A stretch of DNA of 64,000 bases from Caldifermentibacillus hisashii. GTDB lineage: Bacteria > Bacillota > Bacilli > Bacillales > Caldibacillaceae. The position numbers and the translations under genes are program-made. Positions 52,524 to 61,486 of the stretch are shown piece after piece. The notes under the pieces were generated by a model. The model saw only the letters and a program-made list of their open reading frames with translations. It was not told where the DNA came from and ran no database searches. The DNA is taken from assembly GCF_027568575.1 (NCBI RefSeq), contig NZ_JANUVP010000005.1. One strand, 5' to 3'. The first letter of the stretch is position 1. Each line of letters starts with the position of its first letter.

Positions 52524-53693
52524 ATGTATTCCATCCGCACATATAATTCAATTGCCAAAAGAGGTCTTGATGTTTTTACCGATAACTATGAAATAAATGC
52601 AAGTGATTATCCGGATGCCATTTTATTACGTAGCTATAACTTACATGAAGAAGTGATTCCCGAATCTGTCAAGGCAATTGCCCGGGCAGGTGCCGGTGTA
52701 AATAATATTCCTGTTGATCGTTTGACAGAGGAAGGGATAGTGGTCTTTAATACGCCCGGTGCCAATGCCAATGCGGTGAAAGAATTATTACTTATGAGTT
52801 TAATAGCAACTTCCAGGCATTTAGTGGAAGCAGTTAGCTGGACGAAATCATTAATTGGTGAGGGAGAAAATGTTCCAAAGCTTGTTGAAAACGGGAAAAA
52901 GCAATTTGTAGGAACGGAGATTTCCGGGAAGAAACTTGGTGTGATTGGTGTTGGAAAAGTTGGCGTGCTAGTTGCTAATGATGCACATGCATTAGGAATG
53001 GAGGTTATGGTTTATGACCCGTTCATTTCGGTTAATGCAGCTTGGCAATTATCGCGAAATATAAAGAGAGCGGAAAGTGTCAATGAAATTTTCCAATCAT
53101 GTGACTACATTACCATCCATGTGCCTTTGACATCAGAAACAAAAGGGATGCTTAACCAAAATGCTTTCGAAATCATGCAAAATCATGTGCATATTTTTAA
53201 TTTTTCCCGGGGTGAGTTAGTAAACGAAGACGACTTGGAGATCGCTCTTCAAGAAAGGAAAATTGCCGGCTATATAACCGATTTTCCGACAGAAAGAATT
53301 TTACAAATGAAAAATGTTGTCGCACTTCCGCATTTAGGTGCTTCAACGACGGAAGCCGAAGAAAATTGTGCCTATATGGCTGCCAACCAAATTAAGGAAT
53401 ATTTAGAAACCGGCAATATTCAAAACTCTGTTAATTTCCCAAACATCAGCATGCCGTATGTCGGGAATAAGAGACTTTCGATTATTCATAAAAACATACC
53501 GAATATGGTCGGTCAAATTACGAGTTATCTTGCTAATCATTCGATCAATATTGCAAATATGGTTAATGGCAGTAAAGGAGCATTTGCCTATACAATGATT
53601 GATATTGATAATGGTATTCCAAGCGAAGTACGGAATGAACTAACGGTGAATATTAGCCGAATAAATGGTGTGATAAAAGTGAGGATTATTTAA
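52524..53693 (+). CDS. serA: D-3-phosphoglycerate dehydrogenase, ACT-domain short form
   Basis: A 389-residue NAD-dependent dehydrogenase. NAD-binding GVIGVGKVGVLVANDA (about residues 139-154), substrate/NAD site RAGAGVNNIPVDRLTE, catalytic region HLGASTTEAEENCA and a C-terminal ACT domain (SIIHKNIPNMVGQITSYLAN) for serine feedback. It lacks the ASB domain of the 520-residue B. subtilis SerA, so it is the shorter type. AAGGGG precedes the ATG. Confidence 0.9.
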   Translation: MYSIRTYNSIAKRGLDVFTDNYEINASDYPDAILLRSYNLHEEVIPESVKAIARAGAGVNNIPVDRLTEEGIVVFNTPGANANAVKELLLMSLIATSRHLVEAVSWTKSLIGEGENVPKLVENGKKQFVGTEISGKKLGVIGVGKVGVLVANDAHALGMEVMVYDPFISVNAAWQLSRNIKRAESVNEIFQSCDYITIHVPLTSETKGMLNQNAFEIMQNHVHIFNFSRGELVNEDDLEIALQERKIAGYITDFPTERILQMKNVVALPHLGASTTEAEENCAYMAANQIKEYLETGNIQNSVNFPNISMPYVGNKRLSIIHKNIPNMVGQITSYLANHSINIANMVNGSKGAFAYTMIDIDNGIPSEVRNELTVNISRINGVIKVRII

Positions 53694-53702
53694 TTGTAAT
53701 TT

Positions 53703-53777
53703 GGATAGGTTTTTCGGCAGGGTGCAAAAACAAAGATAAATTTATCATTGCTTTTAATGGATATGTTTTCGGCAGGG
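53703..53777 (+). repeat. Direct repeat after serA
   Basis: GGATAGGTTTTTCGGCAGGG (53703-53722) recurs as GGATATGTTTTCGGCAGGG (53759-53777), 56 nt apart; the second copy joins the terminator arm. Confidence 0.6.
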
Positions 53778-53820
53778 AAGGGAATGCGAACGGTAAATTG
53801 GAAATACCCTTCTCTTTTTT
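53777..53820 (+). terminator. Terminator after serA
   Basis: GAAGGG (53777-53782) and CCCTTC (53807-53812), then TCTTTTTTT; the loop is long, about 24 nt. Confidence 0.6.
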
Positions 53821-53940
53821 TGTATGATACAAATTACCTAAACATGTACGAGGTGGATATTCACATACTAAAATGATAGAATTTAAGTAAGAGCAGGCCT
53901 CTTTCAGCCTCAAAAATTGCTAAACATTGAGGGACATAAG

Positions 53941-55326
53941 ATGAATGAAAAGATTATAATTTATCATACGAATGACTTACACAGTCATTTTCAATATTGG
54001 CCAAGAATCCGCCAAAAACTATTAAAGCAAAAGAAAATCCATAAAGAGTTGCATGAATCAATGTTTTTATTTGATATCGGTGACCATTTAGACCGGTTCC
54101 ACCCATTTACAGAAGCAACTTTAGGGAAAGGGAATGTTCGCCTGCTCAATGACGTTGGTTTTCATGCTGTTACCATTGGCAATAATGAAGGCATTACCTT
54201 ATCACATCAAGATTTACTCCACCTTTATGATGAAGCACAATTTGATTGCATTGTCGCCAACTTATATGATAATGAAGGTAACAGACCACATTGGGCGAAA
54301 CCATATACCATTTATGAAACCTTGCAGAAAACGAAAATCGGTGTCATTGGTGTGACGATTAACTTTACTAATTTTTATGAACCACTGGACTGGGTGGTAA
54401 CGAATCCATTTGCAGAGTTGGAAAAGTGGATTCCGATTGTGCGGGAAAAAGTGGATGTTTTAATCATACTATCCCATTTAGGTCTGTCTGATGATGAAAG
54501 GATTGCCGAACAATTTCCACTAGTCGATGTTATTTTAGGTGCGCATACTCATCATATTTTGCCTGAAGGAAAATGGGTTAATGGTTGTTTATTATGTTGT
54601 ACCGGTAAATTTGGCTTAAACTTAGGTAAAGTAGAATTATTGCTAAATCATGAAAAGAAAACGATCAAAAAAAGGGCTGAACTAATCCCGTCAAGAAATT
54701 TGGATAAAGAAGATCAGGAAGAAAATTTTGACCAAAGATTGATTGAAGAAGGAAAGGAACTTCTGTCTAATCCGGTTGCCTATTTGCCAAAAAAACTGGA
54801 AACAGACTGGTTTCATCATACTGAATTGAATCAATTGTTATGTGCGTCCTTAACAGAATGGTGCGAGGCAGATTGTTCCTTTCTCAATGCAGGTGTTCTG
54901 TTAGATCATTTAGGTCCGGGCATAGTGACCGATTATGATATTCATCGGATCTGTCCGCATCCGATTAACCCGTGTACTGTGCGATTAACCGGTGCTGAAT
55001 TAAAAGAAGTCATCGTCCAAACGGTAGATGATAAATATACAACTTTAGAAATTAAAGGATTTGGTTTTCGCGGGAGTATTTTTGGGAAAATCATTTATGA
55101 TCAAATTGAAATCAGCGGCCAAGGATCAGCGATAAAAATCCAAATTAATGGCGAAGACCTTCAAATGGAGCGAAATTATACGGTTGCCACGCTGGATATG
55201 TTTACATTTGCCCGCTTTTATCCGGAAATAACCCGGGCTGAGAAAAAATATTACTTACCGGAATTTTTAAGAGACCTGCTCAGATGGAAACTAAAGTGTA
55301 ATTATCCGGTAAAGAGCGAATACTAA
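53941..55326 (+). CDS. yunD: Metallophosphatase / 5'-nucleotidase-like protein YunD
   Basis: A 461-residue bifunctional-type enzyme; start at 53941 (MNEKIIIYHTNDLHSHF). The metallophosphoesterase core shows YHTNDLHSHF, DIGDHLDRF, TIGNNEGITL and LGAHTHHILPEGKW. The C-terminal nucleotidase domain carries LNAGVLLDH-LGPG and TLDMFTFARFYPE. Cytoplasmic (no signal peptide), unlike secreted 5'-nucleotidases. The likely role is nucleotide or phosphate-ester hydrolysis; B. subtilis YunD is poorly defined. Confidence 0.87.
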   Translation: MNEKIIIYHTNDLHSHFQYWPRIRQKLLKQKKIHKELHESMFLFDIGDHLDRFHPFTEATLGKGNVRLLNDVGFHAVTIGNNEGITLSHQDLLHLYDEAQFDCIVANLYDNEGNRPHWAKPYTIYETLQKTKIGVIGVTINFTNFYEPLDWVVTNPFAELEKWIPIVREKVDVLIILSHLGLSDDERIAEQFPLVDVILGAHTHHILPEGKWVNGCLLCCTGKFGLNLGKVELLLNHEKKTIKKRAELIPSRNLDKEDQEENFDQRLIEEGKELLSNPVAYLPKKLETDWFHHTELNQLLCASLTEWCEADCSFLNAGVLLDHLGPGIVTDYDIHRICPHPINPCTVRLTGAELKEVIVQTVDDKYTTLEIKGFGFRGSIFGKIIYDQIEISGQGSAIKIQINGEDLQMERNYTVATLDMFTFARFYPEITRAEKKYYLPEFLRDLLRWKLKCNYPVKSEY

Positions 55327-55388
55327 CCGGTCATATCTGCACATATCGTCCCTATTTTCATAATGTAATATGGAAAGGGGCGAATAAA

Positions 55389-55688
55389 ATGATTGATATC
55401 AAACCTTTAACAATAGAAAATCGGATTTTTATTGCGGTTGTCGTAAAGTTGCCAAAAACAACATTATTGGCTGTTACAAGTGAGAAAGGTTATATTATGT
55501 GTGGTGCTTTAGATGTTCACTTGCTTAATAACCGTTTAAAGGATCGGAAAATCATCGCCGCCAGAGCAGTTGGTGTTAAAACGATTGATGAATTGTTAAA
55601 TGCGCCACTGGAATCTGTAACAGAGGAAGCGGAAAGCCGGGGAATTAAAAAGGGAATGATTGGGAAAGAAGCACTACTATTCATGTAA
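55389..55688 (+). CDS. yunC: DUF1805 protein YunC
   Basis: A 99-residue protein of DUF1805: VKLPKTTLLAVTSEKGYIMCGALDVHLLN (about residues 20-48) and AARAVGVKTIDELLNAPLESV. AAAGGGG precedes the ATG. A small fold of unknown role, located as in B. subtilis between yunD and yunB. Confidence 0.9.
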   Translation: MIDIKPLTIENRIFIAVVVKLPKTTLLAVTSEKGYIMCGALDVHLLNNRLKDRKIIAARAVGVKTIDELLNAPLESVTEEAESRGIKKGMIGKEALLFM

Positions 55689-55710
55689 AATATTTTAAAA
55701 ATAAGCGTTA

Positions 55711-55754
55711 AATCCCCCTTTGCAAGCATAAGTATAATTTGTAAGGGGGGATTT
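55711..55754 (+). promoter_or_regulatory. Stem-loop that buries the yunB ribosome binding site
   Basis: AAATCCCCC (55711-55719) pairs with GGGGGGATTT (55745-55754), extended inward by TTTGCAA / TTTGTAA-type sequence. The G-rich arm is the Shine-Dalgarno of yunB (TTG at 55759). No T-run follows, so translational control is at least as likely as termination. Confidence 0.6.
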
Positions 55755-55758
55755 ATTA

Positions 55759-56598
55759 TTGGTAAAATTTCGCCGATATCCACGACGTTCTCTGTTTTTT
55801 CGAACATTTAGGCCATATAAAGTATATAAACCTTATAAACCGATAAAACCGAAACCACTCCCGTTTCGCTATGTTGTTTTACTGTCCTTTGTCTTTTTTC
55901 TATTATCAACATCACTGGGATTATGGATAGTCAACAGTGCCTTAAAGCCAACACTTATGGCGTACGCAGAATCACAATCAATCAATTTGGCTACATATAT
56001 TATAAATAAATCAATCAGGCAAGAAATTGATAACGGACTCGATTTAAATGACATTATTAAAGTAGATCCGTACGGAAATTCAACATTAACTTCTTTTAAT
56101 ATGGGAAAAATAGAAGATACAGCAAACCGGATCACAAATCAAATTTTAAAAAATATTAATTCAATGGAGCATATGGATGGATTTTCGCCGGCCGTTGCGA
56201 CAGATGGGGAAATTAAAGAAGTTGAACCAAGTGCTGCGGGTGGCATTCAATTTAAGGTTCCTTTTGGTAGAATTACAGATCATATTTTATTGGCAAATTT
56301 AGGACCTGATATTCCGGTTGAATTTAAAGCCATCGGTGATATTGAATCGAATATTGAGACAACGACAAAAGAACATCAAATTAATAGTACATGGTTTGAA
56401 ATCCGCCTCCATATTAAAGTCGGCATTCAAATGCTTGTTCCATTTACATCGGAAATGAAAATGATTGAGCGAAATGTACTATTAGCTTCAGGTGAAATGA
56501 AAGGTGATGTCCCGCAGTTTTATAATAGCGGCGGCGGACAACTGACACCTTCGATTGTGTTGCCTGAGGAGAAGGAAAAAAAGGATAAAAAGGAATAA
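55759..56598 (+). CDS. yunB: Sporulation protein YunB
   Basis: A 279-residue single-pass membrane protein starting with TTG. A highly basic, Tyr/Pro-rich N-terminus (FRPYKVYKPYKPIKPKP, about residues 17-33) precedes a membrane helix (VVLLSFVFFLLSTSLGLWIV, about 40-60). The extracytoplasmic part has INLATYIINKSIRQEID and VKVPFGRIT-like FKVPFGRITDHILLANLGPD. YunB is needed for efficient sporulation in B. subtilis; the SigE promoter was not found here. Confidence 0.88.
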   Translation: MVKFRRYPRRSLFFRTFRPYKVYKPYKPIKPKPLPFRYVVLLSFVFFLLSTSLGLWIVNSALKPTLMAYAESQSINLATYIINKSIRQEIDNGLDLNDIIKVDPYGNSTLTSFNMGKIEDTANRITNQILKNINSMEHMDGFSPAVATDGEIKEVEPSAAGGIQFKVPFGRITDHILLANLGPDIPVEFKAIGDIESNIETTTKEHQINSTWFEIRLHIKVGIQMLVPFTSEMKMIERNVLLASGEMKGDVPQFYNSGGGQLTPSIVLPEEKEKKDKKE

Positions 56599-56612
56599 AG
56601 GGATCTTGCCGT

Positions 56613-56639
56613 TTTCGTTATTCACTTCGAATAACGAAA
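56613..56639 (+). terminator. Hairpin after yunB
   Basis: Perfect 11-bp arms TTTCGTTATTC (56613-56623) and GAATAACGAAA (56629-56639), then GACTAGAAATTTTTTG. Confidence 0.6.
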
Positions 56640-56724
56640 GACTAGAAATTTTTTGATCGATAAGAATTATTTAACGAGAAATGTGCGCTACATTATCATC
56701 TTTATTTTGAAATGTAGATGAAAA

Positions 56725-56750
56725 GGACCGAGGAAAAACTTCCCCGGTCC
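56725..56750 (-). terminator. Terminator of the liv operon
   Basis: On the minus strand GGACCGGGG and CCTCGGTCC (56750-56742 and 56733-56725) form a stem with one mismatch followed by TTTTC. Confidence 0.75.
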
Positions 56751-56761
56751 AAGCCATTTAT

Positions 56762-57469
56762 TTATATTCCGCCCAAGTAGGCTTCTTTTACTTTTTCGCT
56801 GTTTTGCATTTCTGATGCATTCCCGGATAAAACAACGGAACCGGTTTCGATAACATAAGCCCGGTTCGCGATGGAAAGGGCCATATGTGCATTCTGTTCC
56901 ACAAGCAAAATTGTCGTTCCGTCCTTATTAATTTCTTGGATAATGTTGAAAATTTGTTTTACTAAAAGTGGAGCCAAGCCCATGGACGGTTCATCCAGCA
57001 ACAGTAATTTTGGTTTTGCCATAAGCGCACGACCGATTGCCAGCATTTGCTGTTCTCCGCCGGATAAAGTTCCGGATAATTGGTTCCGCCGTTCATGCAA
57101 TATTGGAAACAACGAAAATACCTTGTCCAAATCTTGTTTAATTCCCTTTTTATCCTTCCGTAAATAAGCGCCGAGGTCAAGGTTTTCCTCCACAGTCATA
57201 TTGGCAAAAACTCTTCGCCCCTCGGGAACATGGGAAATCCCGGCTTTCACAATCGATTGAACGGGTTTTACACGAATGGATTCACCTAAATATTGTATTG
57301 TTCCGGCAGTTGGTCGCAATAATCCGGATAATGTTTTTAAAAGCGTTGTTTTTCCTGCTCCATTTGCCCCAATTAGGGTTACAATTTCTTTTTCTTCCAC
57401 GGTTAACGAAACATTTTTCAACGCTTGAATATTGCCGTAAAAAACATCAATCCCTTCCACTTTAAGCAT
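56762..57469 (-). CDS. livF: Branched-chain amino acid ABC transporter ATPase LivF
   Basis: A 235-residue ATPase starting at 57469 (MLKVEGIDVFYGNIQAL); the preceding in-frame ATG lies in livG without a site. Walker A GANGAGKTT at 34-42, signature LSGGEQQMLAIGRALMA, Walker B LLLLDEPSMGLAP. Second ATPase of the livJ-livHMGF operon, 8 nt overlap with livG. Confidence 0.92.
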   Translation of the reverse strand: MLKVEGIDVFYGNIQALKNVSLTVEEKEIVTLIGANGAGKTTLLKTLSGLLRPTAGTIQYLGESIRVKPVQSIVKAGISHVPEGRRVFANMTVEENLDLGAYLRKDKKGIKQDLDKVFSLFPILHERRNQLSGTLSGGEQQMLAIGRALMAKPKLLLLDEPSMGLAPLLVKQIFNIIQEINKDGTTILLVEQNAHMALSIANRAYVIETGSVVLSGNASEMQNSEKVKEAYLGGI

Positions 57470-58259
57470 GGTCTTCACCAACCTCTTCACCTAAATATGC
57501 TTCAATAACCTTTGGATGTTTACGAATTTCTTCAGGTAACCCTTGGGCAATTAATTGACCGTGGTCGAGTACAAAAATTCTTTCACAAATTCCCATAACC
57601 AGTTTCATGTCGTGCTCAATAAGCAGAATCGTTAAATTAAATTTTTCTCGGATAAAAGCGATAAGTTCCATCAATTCTTTCGTTTCCTGCGGGTTCATTC
57701 CGGCTGCAGGTTCATCCAATAATAACAGCTTAGGATCAGCGGCCAGTGCCCGGGCAATTTCCAATCGTCTCTGCCCCCCGTAAGGAAGATTTTTTGCTTT
57801 TTCATCTTTTAAATGATCAAGTCCGAAAATTTTTAAAAACCCAATTGCTTTTTCTTCCATTTCCTTTTCGTTTGTAAAATGGGAAGGAAGGCGCAATATG
57901 GAACTGAAAATACTATGTGTCGCCAAAGGATGATAGGCAATCTTTACATTGTCCAAAACGGATAATTCTTTAAACAAACGGATATTTTGGAACGTACGAC
58001 TAATTCCTTTTCTTGTTACTTTAAAAGGCGGAAGTCCACTAATTTTTTTACCGGTAAAAATAATTTGACCCTCTGTTGGGGCATAGACGCCTGTTAACAG
58101 GTTGAAAATTGTCGTCTTTCCGGCACCGTTCGGACCGATTAAACCTAACAATTCTCCTTGGTTAATGGTCATATTGAAGTCAGATACAGCTTTCAAACCG
58201 CCAAAGCGGATACCGAGATTTTGAACATCGAGAAGAGGCTCAGCTTTCGAAATGACCAT
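57462..58259 (-). CDS. livG: Branched-chain amino acid ABC transporter ATPase LivG
   Basis: A 265-residue ATPase with Walker A GPNGAGKTT (about 42-50), TFQNIRLFKELSVLDNV, signature LPYGGQRRLEIARALA, and Walker B LLLLDEPAAGMNPQE typical of LivG. C-terminus LGEEVGEDHA overlaps livF. Overlaps livM by 20 nt. Confidence 0.93.
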   Translation of the reverse strand: MVISKAEPLLDVQNLGIRFGGLKAVSDFNMTINQGELLGLIGPNGAGKTTIFNLLTGVYAPTEGQIIFTGKKISGLPPFKVTRKGISRTFQNIRLFKELSVLDNVKIAYHPLATHSIFSSILRLPSHFTNEKEMEEKAIGFLKIFGLDHLKDEKAKNLPYGGQRRLEIARALAADPKLLLLDEPAAGMNPQETKELMELIAFIREKFNLTILLIEHDMKLVMGICERIFVLDHGQLIAQGLPEEIRKHPKVIEAYLGEEVGEDHA

Positions 58260-59199
58260 ATTGTTTGCCCCCTTTGAAACTCTTTTTCTTTTGAAAAAGT
58301 TGGGTAATTTCTTTTGTCCCCATTAACCCTTGTGGTCGGTATAACATAACAATAATTAGGACAAGGCTGTAAATAATCATCCTTGTTTCTGAATATTCTT
58401 GTAAAAATGTTGAAATAATGGTTAATAAAATTGCGGAAATGACAGCACCGGACATACTGCCTAGACCACCTAAAACAACAAAAATTAAAATATCAAAGGA
58501 CTTAAGAAATCCGAAGTTACCCGGCTGGATAATATAAAAATTATGGGAATACAATCCGCCTGCAATACCGGCAAAAAAGGAACCGAGTACAAAGGCAATG
58601 ACTTTATAGTATGTCGTATTAATTCCCATTGCATCTGCGGCTATTTCATCTTCGCGGATGGAAATACAGGCTCGTCCGTGTCGGGAATTTGTAAAATTGG
58701 CGATCACAAGTATGGTGAGAATGGTACAAATAAAGGCAATGGTCCAATCTGTCATCCGGGTGATCATCATTCCTCGGGCACCACCGACAAAATCCCAGTT
58801 CAAGAAGACAATGCGAATAATTTCAGCAAAACCTAATGTGGCGATGGCCAAGTAGTCTCCTCGTAAACGCAGGCTGGGAATACCGACAATCAGTCCGGCA
58901 ATGGCTGCCGCAAGACCTGCCGCAATGAGAGCCACAATAAACGGCATTTGTAATTTCATCGTAAATATAGCGGCAATATAAGCGCCAATTGCCAAAAACC
59001 CGGCATGACCGATGGAAAACTGACCGGTAATCCCGATGACCAGATGAAGACTGACTGCCAGCATAATATTAATTAATATGGTAATCAATGTATTTTCATA
59101 AAATGGGTTTAATATTCCGTTATATAATAAAAATTGAATAACGGCATAGATCACAACCGCAAGCCCAAACATGAGAAAAAAGCTTTTACTCTTTTTCAT
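58240..59199 (-). CDS. livM: Branched-chain amino acid ABC transporter permease LivM
   Basis: About 319 residues, eight to nine hydrophobic segments. GHAGFLAIGAYIAAIFTMKL (residues ~65-85), LRLRGDYLAIATLGFAEIIR and the coupling loop RACISIREDEIAADAMGINTT are LivM hallmarks. ATG at 59199 is seven bases after AGGTGA; an ATG at 59205 is possible. Confidence 0.93.
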   Translation of the reverse strand: MKKSKSFFLMFGLAVVIYAVIQFLLYNGILNPFYENTLITILINIMLAVSLHLVIGITGQFSIGHAGFLAIGAYIAAIFTMKLQMPFIVALIAAGLAAAIAGLIVGIPSLRLRGDYLAIATLGFAEIIRIVFLNWDFVGGARGMMITRMTDWTIAFICTILTILVIANFTNSRHGRACISIREDEIAADAMGINTTYYKVIAFVLGSFFAGIAGGLYSHNFYIIQPGNFGFLKSFDILIFVVLGGLGSMSGAVISAILLTIISTFLQEYSETRMIIYSLVLIIVMLYRPQGLMGTKEITQLFQKKKSFKGGKQYGHFES

Positions 59200-59210
59200 A
59201 TCCATTTCAC

Positions 59211-60098
59211 CTACACTTTCTCCCGCGTATTTTTTCCAAAGATGCCGGATGGTCTAAAAATGAGAATCAGGATTAGGATAATGAAAGCTGCGGCGTCTCG
59301 CCATGAGGAAAAACCAAAGGCACTGACGATAACTTCCACAATTCCAAGGATGAAACCGCCGACCATGGCGCCGGGAATAATCCCGATTCCACCCAATACA
59401 GCTGCGATAAAAGCTTTTAATCCCGGGATAATCCCCATTAAAGGATCAATTTTAATATAATATAGTCCGAATATGACTCCGGCGGCACCGGCCAAGGCAG
59501 AACCGATGGCAAATGTTGCGGAAATGGTTGTATCTACATTTATTCCCATAAGCTGGGCAGCATCTTGATCATGACTCACTGCTCGCATAGCTTTGCCGAT
59601 TTTGGTACGATGAACAATAAATTGAAGGAGAACCATTAGGACAATTGTAATTAGTAATATATAAAGCGATTGACTGTCGATTTTCGCTCCAAACAGTTCA
59701 AATGATTTAGCAGGCAAAATTTCTTTCGGATAAGCTTCCGGTTGGGCTCCACGGAAGTAGATGACTACGTATTCAATCAACAAAGAAACACCGATTGCGG
59801 TAATTAAGGCGGCAATTCTAGTTGAGTTTCTTAACCGTTTATAAGCAACCCGTTCGATAATAACCCCGAGAATTGCACAAACCGTCATCGATAATAATAA
59901 GGCGGGAAAGAAACCGAGGTTCCAGCCGGTAATTGCGAAAAAGCCGACAAATGAGCCAATCATGAATACATCGCCATGAGCAAAGTTAATTAATTTAATA
60001 ATTCCATATACCATCGTATAACCGAGAGCAATCAATGCGTAAATACTACCGAGTGATATGCCGTTAACAATCTGCTGTATCCATTCCATTATGTTCAC
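59211..60098 (-). CDS. livH: Branched-chain amino acid ABC transporter permease LivH
   Basis: A 295-residue permease with eight helices. ALGYTMVYGIIKLINFAHGDVFMIG near the N-terminus, MRAVSHDQDAAQLMGINVDTT as coupling loop and GLKAFIAAVLGGIGIIPGAM near the end are typical of LivH. GGGAGTGAAC precedes the ATG. Confidence 0.94.
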   Translation of the reverse strand: MNIMEWIQQIVNGISLGSIYALIALGYTMVYGIIKLINFAHGDVFMIGSFVGFFAITGWNLGFFPALLLSMTVCAILGVIIERVAYKRLRNSTRIAALITAIGVSLLIEYVVIYFRGAQPEAYPKEILPAKSFELFGAKIDSQSLYILLITIVLMVLLQFIVHRTKIGKAMRAVSHDQDAAQLMGINVDTTISATFAIGSALAGAAGVIFGLYYIKIDPLMGIIPGLKAFIAAVLGGIGIIPGAMVGGFILGIVEVIVSAFGFSSWRDAAAFIILILILIFRPSGIFGKNTREKV

Positions 60099-60207
60099 TC
60101 CCTATATAAGTACATGTTGGCTTAATCGGAAAAAGGTCAAAGTTGCAGTTGCAGTTATTAAGCTGCACTTCCTATATTAATTACTTGTTTGCTTAACTGG
60201 AAAAAGG
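60096..60207 (-). repeat. Direct repeat between livJ and livH
   Basis: A 41-nt segment upstream of livH (60096-60136) recurs in diverged form at 60166-60207. Shared core: CACTYCCTATATWA ... GCTTAAYYGGAAAAAGG. A short GTTGCA triplet repeat lies between. Confidence 0.65.
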
Positions 60208-60223
60208 GAGGAAAAGACCTCCC
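60206..60223 (-). terminator. Partial terminator between livJ and livH
   Basis: On the minus strand GGGAGG/CCTCCC arms (60223-60218 and 60211-60206) followed by TTTTTCC, just after the livJ stop. It should let the binding protein be made in excess over the membrane parts. Confidence 0.7.
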
Positions 60224-60254
60224 ATTTTGATGTGCGTGAAAAGTCGTCTCACCT

Positions 60255-61454
60255 TTATTCCGGATCAACTTTTACTTTAAATTTTTGCTCTCCGTCCACA
60301 TATTCCAAAATGGTTGCAGATTTTATCGGATTATGCTTTTTATCGATCGTAACAACACCGGTTACAAGTGAAATGTCTTTTGTTTCTGCCAACGCATCCT
60401 TAACGGCTTCCCGATCTAAGCTTCCTGCACGTTTAATTGCATCCACTAATAGATAAACAGAATCATAACCTAATGCGTTAAATGCGTCAGGTGATTTATC
60501 TTTATATTTTTCTTTAAATTTTGTTACGAATTCCTGGATCTTTGTATCCGGGTCTTGAGCTGAATAGTGGTTGGTAATAAATGTATTGTTTAACGCATCT
60601 TTACCGGCCAAATCAACAAGTGTCGGTGAATCCCAACCATCAGCGCCCATTAACGGCACAGTCACACCTGATTCACGGGCTTGTTTAACAATTAATCCAA
60701 CTTCTTCATAATAGCCAGGAATAAATACGAATTCCGGATTGGCAGATTTAATCCGAGTTAAAGTGGAACGGAAATCTGTATCACCGGCTACATAAGATTC
60801 CTCGGCAACGATTTTTCCGCCGGCCTTCTGGAATGTTTCTTTAAATGCGGCAGCCAAACCCTTTGCATAGTCACTGGCACTGTCACTATAAATGGCAGCC
60901 GTTTTTACACCTAATTCCTTTGTGGCAAAGTTTGCAGCTACCGTACCTTGGAACGGATCAATATAAGACGTACGGAACACATACTCATTAATGGAACCAT
61001 CTTCATTTTCAGTAACATTTGGAGCCGTTCCGGATGGTGATAACAAGATTGTTTTCGTATCATTTGCGATTTGTGCTTGTGCAATCGTATTACCACTGGT
61101 TGCCGCACCGATAATAGCCAGTACATTTTCTTGGCTTGTTAAGCGGGTAGCAGCACTGGCAGCCTCAGCGTTGTCAGATTTATTATCCACTTTAACCACT
61201 TTTATTTTTTTGCCGTCTACACCACCGCTATCGTTGATTTCTTCAATTGCTAATTCCATGCCTTCAGAAATCGATTGACCGTAGGAAGCTACTTCTCCTG
61301 ATAACTCAAGGTTTGCGCCAATTTTTATCGTTTCTCCTTTGGCATCACCCCCACCGGAATTACCAACGGAAGAATTTTGCCCCCCGGAACAACCGGCCAA
61401 TACACCGGCAAACAATGTAGAGGCTACCAAAATTTTCTTAATACTACTTTTCAT
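60255..61454 (-). CDS. livJ: Branched-chain amino acid-binding lipoprotein
   Basis: About 399 residues; start at 61454 (MKSSIKKILVASTLFAGVLAGC) after AAAAGGGGG. Lipobox LAGC, Cys22. Leu/Ile/Val-binding type I fold: IKIGANLELSGEVASYGQS, IEEINDSGGVDGKKIKVV and LSPSGTAPNVTENEDG. First gene of the liv operon. Ligand by family: branched-chain amino acids; other amides possible. Confidence 0.9.
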   Translation of the reverse strand: MKSSIKKILVASTLFAGVLAGCSGGQNSSVGNSGGGDAKGETIKIGANLELSGEVASYGQSISEGMELAIEEINDSGGVDGKKIKVVKVDNKSDNAEAASAATRLTSQENVLAIIGAATSGNTIAQAQIANDTKTILLSPSGTAPNVTENEDGSINEYVFRTSYIDPFQGTVAANFATKELGVKTAAIYSDSASDYAKGLAAAFKETFQKAGGKIVAEESYVAGDTDFRSTLTRIKSANPEFVFIPGYYEEVGLIVKQARESGVTVPLMGADGWDSPTLVDLAGKDALNNTFITNHYSAQDPDTKIQEFVTKFKEKYKDKSPDAFNALGYDSVYLLVDAIKRAGSLDREAVKDALAETKDISLVTGVVTIDKKHNPIKSATILEYVDGEQKFKVKVDPE

Positions 61455-61471
61455 ACATATCCCCCTTTTAT

Positions 61472-61486
61472 AATTCAGTGATAATT
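61472..61486 (-). promoter_or_regulatory. CodY-like box before livJ
   Basis: AATTATCACTGAATT on the minus strand matches 11 of 15 positions of AATTTTCWGAAAATT. It lies 17-31 nt before livJ. TTCTGACAA (61485-61493) and TTGTCAGAA (61543-61551) form a separate inverted repeat upstream. A role in branched-chain amino acid repression is plausible; the match is only moderate. Confidence 0.4.
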
